A DNA stretch of 7,126 nt from Lysobacterales bacterium (lineage in GTDB: Bacteria > Pseudomonadota > Gammaproteobacteria > Xanthomonadales > Xanthomonadaceae). The translations under genes were made by a program, and so were the position numbers. Below the pieces are notes generated by a model, which was not told the DNA's origin, made no database searches, and saw nothing but the letters and a program-made list of their open reading frames with translations. Below are positions 1-5,836 of the stretch, in pieces (position 1 is the stretch's first letter; each line of letters opens with the position of its first letter). The stretch lies in NCBI GenBank assembly GCA_015655035.1, contig JAATFS010000267.1, positions 1 to 7,126 on the forward strand, written 5' to 3'.

Positions 1-152
1 GCCAGATAGAAAGATCGATGCAGGCACCCCATTGCTGGTAACGGTCATCATAACGAAAGAGCGAAATACCAAACTACTTACCGCGTAGCTCATAAGAGTT
101 GCTCCCGTGTCGTTCGCTATACCTTCGATCCAGACGGGTCCATTCGCAGACT
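1..152. other. Unidentified low-GC segment fused to cysD remnant
   Basis: This stretch is about 50% G+C by count (about 46% over the first 100 bases), against about 65% for the rest of the window. Normal cysD should continue leftwards from base 155, but nothing here reads as CysD in any frame. One minus-strand frame is open from the junction to the left edge. Its only ATG is at 93-91, with a GGAG nine bases upstream, and it would encode a product beginning MSYAVSSLVFRSF that leaves the window. A plus-strand frame is also open from base 10, and open frames of about 50 codons are expected by chance at this composition, so neither is claimed as a gene. I do not recognise an insertion-sequence end, tRNA or phage motif. 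It may be the edge of a mobile element, the far side of a deletion or inversion, or a chimeric assembly. Confidence 0.5.
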
Positions 153-622
153 GCGTGTTCTCGTTCCGCAACGACCGCCATCGCTGGGACCCCAAGAACC
201 AGCGGCCGGAGCTGTGGAATGTCTACAACGCACGCATCCACACCGGCGAGAGCGTGCGCGCCTTTCCGCTGTCCAACTGGACCGAACTGGACGTGTGGCT
301 CTATATCTACCGCGAAAAGATTCCGGTAGTGCCGCTGTATTTCGCCGCCGAGCGGCCGGTGGTCGAGCGTGACGGTGCGCTGATCCTGGTTGATGACGAA
401 CGCCTGCCGCTGCGCGAAGGCGAGCAGCCGCAGCTGAAGTCGGTGCGGTTCCGTACGCTCGGTTGCTATCCGCTGACCGGTGCGATCGAGTCCACCGCCG
501 ATTCGCTGGAGTCGATCATCGCCGAGATGCTGGTGACCACCAGCTCCGAACGGCAGGGCCGGGTGATCGACCAGGACCCGACCGCCTCGATGGAAAAGAA
601 GAAGCTTGAGGGGTATTTCTGA
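107..622 (+). pseudogene. cysD: 5'-truncated cysD, sulfate adenylyltransferase subunit 2
   Basis: CysD is the catalytic subunit of the heterodimeric ATP sulfurylase that makes APS from sulfate and ATP in the cytoplasm, with CysN as its GTPase partner. From base 155 to the stop the frame encodes 155 residues that align without gaps to the last 155 of the 302-residue E. coli CysD as I recall it. Landmarks are SFRNDRHRWDPKNQRPELW, FPLSNWTELDVW, VPLYFAAERPV, VRFRTLGCYPLTGA, TSSERQGRVIDQD and the terminal KKLEGYF. About 147 N-terminal residues are missing, including the SGGKDS-like PP-loop that binds ATP and the RRDEEKSRAKE region. In their place are 16 unrelated residues read from a possible GTG at 107, with only a weak AGAG upstream. 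The remnant has no internal stop or frameshift, which suggests a recent break. Any product should be inactive. The stop overlaps the cysNC start. Confidence 0.85.
608..613 (+). promoter_or_regulatory. Ribosome binding site of cysNC inside cysD
   Basis: GAGGGG lies within the last codons of cysD, eight bases before the cysNC ATG at 622. Together with the TGATG overlap of stop and start, it indicates translational coupling of the two sulfurylase subunits. Confidence 0.6.
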
Positions 623-2595
623 TGAGCCGGGATTCGGAATTCGAAGCTGAGGCGTCGGAAACGCGCTTTGCCACGGCCTCCGCGCAGCCGCGCGGGGAGC
701 CGGTCGCCGGTTCGGACGCGGCCACGCCGGAGCCGGTGGCCGAGTACCTGAAGCGGCACGAGCACAAGCCGCTGCTGCGCTTCATCACCTGCGGCAGTGT
801 CGATGACGGCAAGAGCACCCTGATTGGCCGACTGCTGTACGACAGCAAGCGCCTGTTCGACGACCAGCTCGCCGCATTGGAGAAGGACAGCCGGCGCCAT
901 GGTACCCAGGGCGAGCGCATCGACTACGCGCTGCTGCTCGACGGACTGGCCGCAGAGCGCGAACAAGGCATCACCATCGATGTGGCCTACCGCTACTTCG
1001 ACACCGACAAGCGCAAGTTCATCGTCGCCGACTGCCCCGGCCACGAGCAGTACACCCGCAACATGGCCACTGGCGCCTCCACCGCCGATGTCGCGGTGGT
1101 GCTGGTCGATGCGCGCAAGGGCCTGCTCACCCAGACCCGCCGCCACACCTTCATCGCCTCGCTGCTGGGCATCCGTCACATCGTGCTGGCGGTGAACAAG
1201 ATGGACCTGGTCGGCTACGACGCGGCGGTGTTCGAGGAGATCGTCGCCGGCTACCGCACGCTGGCTGGCGGGTTGGGCATCAACGACGTGCAGTGCATTC
1301 CGTTGTCGGCGCTGGAAGGCGACAACCTGTCCTCGCGTTCGCCCAACACCCCGTGGTACGGCGGTCCCAGCCTGCTCGAACACCTGGAAACGGTACAGCT
1401 CAGCGACCAGCGCAGCACCAGCGGGCTGCGCCTGCCGGTGCAGTGGGTCAACCGTCCGCACCAGAATTTCCGTGGTTTCGTCGGCACGATCGCCGCAGGC
1501 GAAGTACACCCCGGCGATCCGGTGGTAGTGGTGCCGTCGGGCCGGCGCTCGCAGGTGGCGCGCGTACTCGATGCCAATGGCGACGTGGCCCAGGCGCATG
1601 CCGGCCAGGCCGTGACGCTGACCCTGGTCGACGAGATCGACATCAGCCGAGGCGACGTGATCGCCGCGGCCGGCGATCCGCCCGAAGTGGCCGACCAGTT
1701 CGCGGCCCACCTGCTGTGGATGGACGATGCCGCGTTGCTGCCGGGACGGCCTTACTGGCTGAAGATCGGCACGCGTACCGTTGCCGCCAGCGTCAGCGAA
1801 ATCAAGCATCGGATCGATGTCAATACCCAGGAACGGCTGGCTGCCAAGCGCCTGGAGCTCAACGAGGTCGGCTACTGCAACCTGGCGCTGGACGAGCCGA
1901 TCGCGTTCGAGCCTTACGCACAGAACCGGGTGCTGGGCGGCTTCATCCTGATCGATCGGCAAAGCAACGCGACCGTCGCCGCCGGTACGCTCGACTTCGC
2001 GCTGCGCCGCGCCGGCAACGTGCACTGGCAGCATCTGGACGTGGACAAGGCGGCGCGTGCGCGGATCAAGGGCCAGGCGCCGAAGGTGCTGTGGTTCACC
2101 GGCCTGTCCGGCGCCGGCAAGTCGACCATCGCCAATCAGGTCGACAAGCGCCTGCATTCGCTCGGGTATCACACCTTCATCCTCGATGGCGACAACGTGC
2201 GCCACGGGCTCAATCGTGACCTGGGCTTCACCGACGAGGACCGCGTGGAGAATATCCGCCGCGTGGCCGAGGTGGCCCGGCTGATGGCCGACGCCGGCCT
2301 GATCGTGCTGGTCAGCTTCATCTCGCCGTTCCGGGCGGAACGGCAGATGGCGCGCGAGCGCTTCGACGCCGGCGAATTCGTCGAGGTGTTCGTCGACGTA
2401 CCGCTCGCGGTGGCCGAGGCGCGCGACGTAAAGGGCCTGTACCGCAAGGCCCGGGCCGGGCAGATCCCGAATTTCACCGGTATCGACTCGCCCTACGAAG
2501 CGCCGCTGCAACCGGAGCTGCACCTGCACGCCGATGGCGAGAATGTCGATGCTTTGACCCAGCAGGTATTGGCCTACCTGAAGCTGGAACGCTGA
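622..2595 (+). CDS. cysNC: Bifunctional sulfate adenylyltransferase subunit 1 / APS kinase (CysNC)
   Basis: This 657-residue fusion joins the regulatory GTPase of ATP sulfurylase to the kinase that turns APS into PAPS. The N-terminal half (about 50-460) is an EF-Tu-like GTPase: P-loop GSVDDGKS at 58-65, switch GIT at 116-118, DCPGH at 137-141, NKMD at 192-195 and SAL at 229-231, followed by two beta-barrel domains (about 268-460). The APS kinase domain starts near 487, with Walker A GLSGAGKST at 494-502, DGDNVRHGLNRDLGF at 522-536, FISPFRAER at 566-574, KGLYRKAR at 604-611 and FTGIDSPYEAP at 618-628. The linker between the domains is short. The leader before the P-loop is about 25 residues longer than in E. 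coli CysN, is Ala/Glu/Pro-rich, and offers no later ATG. Everything needed for both activities is present, but its CysD partner is truncated here and any promoter upstream of cysD has been cut away. Confidence 0.96.
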   Translation: MSRDSEFEAEASETRFATASAQPRGEPVAGSDAATPEPVAEYLKRHEHKPLLRFITCGSVDDGKSTLIGRLLYDSKRLFDDQLAALEKDSRRHGTQGERIDYALLLDGLAAEREQGITIDVAYRYFDTDKRKFIVADCPGHEQYTRNMATGASTADVAVVLVDARKGLLTQTRRHTFIASLLGIRHIVLAVNKMDLVGYDAAVFEEIVAGYRTLAGGLGINDVQCIPLSALEGDNLSSRSPNTPWYGGPSLLEHLETVQLSDQRSTSGLRLPVQWVNRPHQNFRGFVGTIAAGEVHPGDPVVVVPSGRRSQVARVLDANGDVAQAHAGQAVTLTLVDEIDISRGDVIAAAGDPPEVADQFAAHLLWMDDAALLPGRPYWLKIGTRTVAASVSEIKHRIDVNTQERLAAKRLELNEVGYCNLALDEPIAFEPYAQNRVLGGFILIDRQSNATVAAGTLDFALRRAGNVHWQHLDVDKAARARIKGQAPKVLWFTGLSGAGKSTIANQVDKRLHSLGYHTFILDGDNVRHGLNRDLGFTDEDRVENIRRVAEVARLMADAGLIVLVSFISPFRAERQMARERFDAGEFVEVFVDVPLAVAEARDVKGLYRKARAGQIPNFTGIDSPYEAPLQPELHLHADGENVDALTQQVLAYLKLER

Positions 2596-2600
2596 AACCC

Positions 2601-2626
2601 GGCCTCGCGGCCGGCTTGCGCCGGCC
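2601..2626 (+). other. GC-rich hairpin between cysNC and the acetyltransferase
   Basis: Arms GGCCGGC (2609-2615) and GCCGGCC (2620-2626) form a perfect 7-bp stem with a TTGC loop. An upstream GGCC at 2601-2604 could pair instead with 2609-2612, giving a competing small hairpin. No run of T follows, so this is a poor intrinsic terminator. It may pause or protect the transcript between the two genes, or simply reflect base composition. Confidence 0.4.
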
Positions 2627-2662
2627 AGGAGGCTGGGCGAGTCTGCGGGCAGAACCAACTGC

Positions 2663-2666
2663 GGAG
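2663..2666 (+). promoter_or_regulatory. Ribosome binding site of the GNAT gene
   Basis: GGAG lies six bases before the ATG at 2673, a standard spacing, and supports that start over later in-frame codons. Confidence 0.6.
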
Positions 2667-2672
2667 TAATCA

Positions 2673-3206
2673 ATGGATGAATCGACGCGATTGACCGGCG
2701 AAGGCTTCGTGCTTCGCCGCTGGCGCCTGAACGATCTCGATGCTCTTATACGCCACGCCAACGACGAACGCACCAGCCTGTATCTGAGCGACCGTTTCCC
2801 CTACCCCTATACCCGTGCCGATGGCAGAGCATTCCTGAGCGGGAATGTCGTGGCCCTGGATGCGCCGGTGTTCGCGATCGAGGTCGATGGCCAGCCGTGC
2901 GGGACCATCGGTGCGCGTCTCGGAACCGGCGACCGCGCCCATGCGGCCTCGCTCGGGTACTGGGTAGGGCGCGATTACTGGGGGCGCGGGCTGATGACGC
3001 GGGTGGTCGGCACGTTCGTTCCCTGGGTGATGCGCGAATTCCCGCTGCGGCGCTTGTGGGCCGAAGTAGCGTCCGGCAACCCGGCTTCGGCGCAGGTGTT
3101 GCTCAACAACGGCTTCGTCGAGGAAGGGCTGCTGCGGAGCGCGGTGGCCAAGCGCGACCACTTCTATGACCTGCGGGTCTTCGCGCGGATTTCAGCACAA
3201 CCCTGA
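2673..3206 (+). CDS. GNAT family N-acetyltransferase (RimJ/RimL-like)
   Basis: This 177-residue protein has the layout of the Acetyltransf_3 (RimJ/RimL) branch, which moves acetyl from acetyl-CoA to an amine, often a protein N-terminus or a small molecule. Residues 10-24 (GFVLRRWRLNDLDAL) form the usual first strand and helix. FAIEVDGQPCGTIGARL at 67-83 gives the central strands. LGYWVGRDYWGRGLMT at 94-109 is motif A, whose RxxWGRG loop binds the CoA pyrophosphate. ASGNPASAQVLLNNGF at 133-148 is motif B, with the Asn and the helix typical of the family. It has no signal peptide or membrane segment, so it should be cytoplasmic. It lies 77 bp downstream of cysNC in the same direction and could be read through from it. 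The substrate cannot be told from sequence, and a link to sulfate assimilation is only positional. Confidence 0.88.
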   Translation: MDESTRLTGEGFVLRRWRLNDLDALIRHANDERTSLYLSDRFPYPYTRADGRAFLSGNVVALDAPVFAIEVDGQPCGTIGARLGTGDRAHAASLGYWVGRDYWGRGLMTRVVGTFVPWVMREFPLRRLWAEVASGNPASAQVLLNNGFVEEGLLRSAVAKRDHFYDLRVFARISAQP

Positions 3207-3248
3207 TCGCCGCTTCGCAGATCGTCCCGATTCGTGGAGAATCACACG

Positions 3249-3269
3249 ATCCCCGCCCAGCGCGGGGAT
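3249..3269 (+). terminator. Strong hairpin, probable terminator after the acetyltransferase
   Basis: Perfect 8-bp arms ATCCCCGC (3249-3256) and GCGGGGAT (3262-3269) enclose a 5-base loop and are followed by TCATTCTTC, a weakly T-rich tail. It sits 43 bp after the acetyltransferase stop and 28 bp before the symporter ATG, so it could end the upstream transcript. Because it also lies in the symporter leader, a role in attenuation or mRNA stability is possible. The tail is short of a classic U-tract. Confidence 0.5.
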
Positions 3270-3285
3270 TCATTCTTCAGCCGTC

Positions 3286-3290
3286 GGGGA
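3286..3290 (+). promoter_or_regulatory. Ribosome binding site of the AGCS symporter
   Basis: GGGGA ends six bases before the ATG at 3297. It selects this start over the upstream in-frame GTG at 3234, whose extra 21 codons run through the 3249-3269 hairpin and do not resemble the family N-terminus. Confidence 0.6.
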
Positions 3291-3296
3291 CGCTGC

Positions 3297-4811
3297 ATGG
3301 TATCCATCATCGATCTGGTCAACAGCATTATCTGGAGCAAGGCACTGATCTTCATGTGTCTGGCCGCCGGCCTGTATTTCACCTTGCGTACCGGGTTCAT
3401 GCAGGTACGCGGGTTCGTCGAGATGGTCCGTCTCACCGTTGGCGGGCAGAAGTCCGACGCCGGGGTCTCCTCGTTCCAGGCGCTGGCCATGTCGATGGCC
3501 GGCCGCATCGGCATCGGCAATATCGCCGGTGTCGCCACCGCCATCGCCTTCGGCGGGCCCGGCGCGGTGTTCTGGATGTGGGTGATGGGGTTCCTGGGGG
3601 CTTCGACCTCGTTCGTGGAATGCACCCTGGCCCAGATCTACAAGGTCAAGGACGCCGAGGGCCGCTATCGCGGTGGCCCGGCCTACTACATCGAAAAAGC
3701 GTTGGGGGTGAAGTGGTACGCGTTGTTGTTCGCGATCTCCACGATTGTCGCCACCGGGTTTCTGATGCCGGGCGTGCAGGCCAACGCCATCGCCGACAGT
3801 GTGGTCAATGCCTGCCTGGGTACCTCCCTCTGCGGTCCGCTGGACGGGCAATGGCTGGGCCTGCCCGAGCGTGACGCGCTCAAGCTCGGCATCGGCATCG
3901 TGGTGGCGCTGCTGCTGGCGGTGATCATCTTCGGCGGTGTCAAGCGCATCGCCAACTTCGCCGAGGTCGTGGTCCCGTTCATGGCGATCGGCTACATCCT
4001 GATGGCGCTGGCAGTGATGGCGCTCAACGCCGAGCGAGTGCCGGGCATGTTCGGGCTGATCTTCAGCAGCGCATTCGGTACCCATGCCGCGTTCGGTGCG
4101 ATGCTGGGACTGGCGGTGGAGTGGGGCGTCAAGCGCGGTATCTACGCCAACGAGGCCGGGCAGGGCACCGGCCCGCACGCCGCCGCCGCCGCCGAGGTCT
4201 CGCACCCGGCCAAGCAGGGCTATGTGCAGGCGTTTGCGATCTACTTCGACACCATGATGGTGTGCACTGCCACCGCGTTCCTCATCCTGGCGACCGGCAT
4301 GTACAACGTGCAAGCGCCCGATGGCGGTGCGGCGCTGCATTCCGGCTTGGTGGGGGTCGAGGCCGGCGCCGGCTATGCGCAGGCAGCGGTGGAATCGGTG
4401 TTGCCGGGCTGGGGCTCGGGCTTCGTCGCGGTGGCGATGTTCTTCTTCGCCTTCACCACGATCATGGCGTACTACTACATGTCCGAAACCAACCTCAGCT
4501 ACATCGACGGCGACCGCCGCCGTCCGCTGCTGGTGCTGCTGCTGCGCCTGGGAATCCTGGTGATGGTGGTCTTCGGCGCCTTCCATAACGCCAGCCAGGC
4601 GTGGGCGCTGGGCGATATCGGCGTGGGCCTGATGGCATGGCTGAACATCATCGCGATCCTGATCCTGCACAAGCCGGCGATGCTGGCGCTGCGCGATTAC
4701 GAACGCCAGAAGAAACTGGGACTGGATCCGACATTCGATCCGCAGTCGCTGGGCATAAAGAACGCCGATTTCTGGCGTGGACGCATATTGGAGAAACAAC
4801 GAAGTGAATGA
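3297..4811 (+). CDS. AGCS-family sodium:alanine/glycine symporter
   Basis: This 504-residue inner-membrane protein belongs to the alanine or glycine:cation symporter family (AGCS), which brings in small neutral amino acids with Na+. About 11 hydrophobic segments are visible, for example near 12-30, 88-106, 141-160, 196-213, 223-245, 312-334, 373-392, 409-428 and 440-458. Family hallmarks are ALAMSMAGRIGIGNIAGVA (62-80), GGPGAVFWMWVMGFLGA (86-102), YRGGPAYYIEKALG (124-137), GLAVEWGVKRGIYANEAGQG (271-290) and the C-terminal DPQSLGIKNADFW (481-493). Length is in the usual range of roughly 450-550. The start at 3297 matches the normal N-terminus (a short amphipathic lead, then the first membrane segment). 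A hairpin lies upstream in the leader, and the methyltransferase start overlaps the 3' end by eight bases. Substrate choice among alanine, glycine and relatives cannot be decided here. Confidence 0.94.
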   Translation: MVSIIDLVNSIIWSKALIFMCLAAGLYFTLRTGFMQVRGFVEMVRLTVGGQKSDAGVSSFQALAMSMAGRIGIGNIAGVATAIAFGGPGAVFWMWVMGFLGASTSFVECTLAQIYKVKDAEGRYRGGPAYYIEKALGVKWYALLFAISTIVATGFLMPGVQANAIADSVVNACLGTSLCGPLDGQWLGLPERDALKLGIGIVVALLLAVIIFGGVKRIANFAEVVVPFMAIGYILMALAVMALNAERVPGMFGLIFSSAFGTHAAFGAMLGLAVEWGVKRGIYANEAGQGTGPHAAAAAEVSHPAKQGYVQAFAIYFDTMMVCTATAFLILATGMYNVQAPDGGAALHSGLVGVEAGAGYAQAAVESVLPGWGSGFVAVAMFFFAFTTIMAYYYMSETNLSYIDGDRRRPLLVLLLRLGILVMVVFGAFHNASQAWALGDIGVGLMAWLNIIAILILHKPAMLALRDYERQKKLGLDPTFDPQSLGIKNADFWRGRILEKQRSE

Positions 4812-5619
4812 TCCCTGGAGTTCGTCGCGCCGCACCCCGCCGCGCCCGCCACGCAGTCCTCGCGAAGGTGGTGCGCCGCCTCCGCGCAGCGGCAACGACG
4901 AACTGCGGCTGTACGGCGTCAATGCGGTGCAGGCGATGTTCGCGCGGCGCCCGGAGGCGTTGCGCAAGCTGTACCTGTCCGAGTCGATGATTCCGCGCGT
5001 GCAGCCGATGTTGAAGTGGTGCGTGAGCAACCGGGTGGGCTATCGGGTCGTCGAAGAGGGCGATTTGAGCAAGCTTGCTGCCAGCGCGCACCACGAAGGC
5101 ATAGTGGCCGACGTGCTGCGTACCGCGCCGGTAGCGCTGGCCGACTGGCTGTCGGCATTGCCTGCCGGTCAGGCGGTCGCGCTGTGGCTGGACAGGGTTG
5201 GAAACCCGCACAATTTCGGCGCGATCCTGCGCTCGGCGGCGCACTTCGGCGCCGCCGGCATCCTGTTGCCGGCGGGTTCGACGTTGGCGATCTCCGGTGC
5301 GGCGGCGCGTGTGGCCGAGGGGGGCGCCGAAGTGGTGCCGTTGGTGCAGCTGCCGCCCGATGAGGAGGCGACCGAGCAACTGCATGCGGCCGGCTTCTTA
5401 TTGGGTGCCACGCTGGTCGAAGGCGGCGAGGATGTGTTCACCGTCGCCGCGCCGTCGCGCCTGGTCTATGTAATGGGCGCCGAAGGTGAGGGCATGGATC
5501 GCGAATTCGCTACGCAGTGCGATCGCCAATTGTCGATTCCGGGGACGGGTGCGGTCGAGAGCCTCAATGTCGCTTCCGCCACGGCGGTATTTCTGGCCGC
5601 CTGGCGTAGCCGCGTCTGA
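4804..5619 (+). CDS. SpoU/TrmH-family RNA 2'-O-ribose methyltransferase (YfiF/RlmB-like)
   Basis: This 271-residue SPOUT enzyme uses S-adenosylmethionine to methylate a ribose 2'-OH in rRNA or tRNA. After an Arg/Pro-rich, probably disordered leader (1-33) comes the SpoU substrate-binding domain (about 36-104; LYGVNAVQAMFARRPEAL, with HHEGIVADV at its end). The knotted catalytic domain follows: motif 1 DRVGNPHNFGAILRSAAHFG at 130-149 with Asn137 and Arg143, motif 2 GAEGEGMD at 225-232 with Glu227, and motif 3 SIPGTGAVESLNVASATAVF at 244-263 with Ser253 and Asn255. The RVAEGGAEVV segment at 169-178 resembles E. coli YfiF more than RlmB. The GTG at 4804 is preferred: GGAG at 4790-4793 precedes it, and a GTG at 4777 would add nine residues read inside the symporter. 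The eight-base overlap with the symporter suggests co-translation. The target nucleotide is unknown. Confidence 0.9.
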   Translation: MNDPWSSSRRTPPRPPRSPREGGAPPPRSGNDELRLYGVNAVQAMFARRPEALRKLYLSESMIPRVQPMLKWCVSNRVGYRVVEEGDLSKLAASAHHEGIVADVLRTAPVALADWLSALPAGQAVALWLDRVGNPHNFGAILRSAAHFGAAGILLPAGSTLAISGAAARVAEGGAEVVPLVQLPPDEEATEQLHAAGFLLGATLVEGGEDVFTVAAPSRLVYVMGAEGEGMDREFATQCDRQLSIPGTGAVESLNVASATAVFLAAWRSRV

Positions 5620-5645
5620 CTGAGGGGTTCTGACGCGATGCCTTT

Positions 5646-5660
5646 CAATGCGTGGCATTG
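5646..5660. repeat. Small perfect inverted repeat after the methyltransferase
   Basis: CAATGC and GCATTG (6-bp arms) flank the triplet GTG, 27 bp past the methyltransferase stop. It is flanked loosely by two TGAGGGG copies (5621-5627 and 5659-5665). It may be part of the same intergenic repeat unit as the larger hairpin that follows. It has no T-tract of its own. Confidence 0.35.
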
Positions 5661-5673
5661 AGGGGCTGGGCAA

Positions 5674-5707
5674 CCCTTCCTTCCCTCGCACGCGGGAGAA
5701 GGAAGGG
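5674..5707. terminator. Interrupted inverted repeat between convergent genes, possible bidirectional terminator
   Basis: CCCTTCCTT (5674-5682) pairs with AAGGAAGGG (5699-5707). The stem continues after a two-base AG bulge as CCC (5683-5685) with GGG (5694-5696), closing an 8-base loop. It lies between two converging genes, where a terminator serving both strands is expected, although neither side has a clear T-run. The pyrimidine/purine arms around CGC...GCGGGAGAAGG resemble the dispersed CCCTTCTCCCGC-type hairpins common between genes in Xanthomonas and Stenotrophomonas. That resemblance is from memory. Confidence 0.5.
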
Positions 5708-5836
5708 GCTCAAGTCGAGCGCATTGGACATGCGGCCGTCGTTCCAACGCATAATCAGCGCATTATCCGGCTGACTTGCTGCACGACACCTTGCCGGCAT
5801 AAGGTTCGCCCCGGCTACGCTCCTGGCGCGCGTTGC

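Noticed and set aside
2601..2626. Hairpin after cysNC as a true intrinsic terminator
   Set aside because: The stem is good but there is no T-tract, and the next gene starts 47 bp later in the same direction, so I list it only as a hairpin.
466..2673. Very long (735-codon) minus-strand open frame opposite cysD/cysNC
   Set aside because: It is antisense to a gene with every CysN and CysC motif. Its translation is rich in Arg, Gln, His and Val with no recognisable domain, as expected for the shadow frame of a high-GC gene.
3234..3296. Upstream GTG start extending the symporter by 21 residues
   Set aside because: The extension passes through the hairpin, is not like the AGCS N-terminus, and a better SD/ATG pair exists at 3286/3297.
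3270..5030. 586-codon minus-strand open frame opposite the symporter and methyltransferase
   Set aside because: It spans two convincing plus-strand genes, and its composition is His/Arg/Gln-rich without domains. It is a codon-bias shadow.
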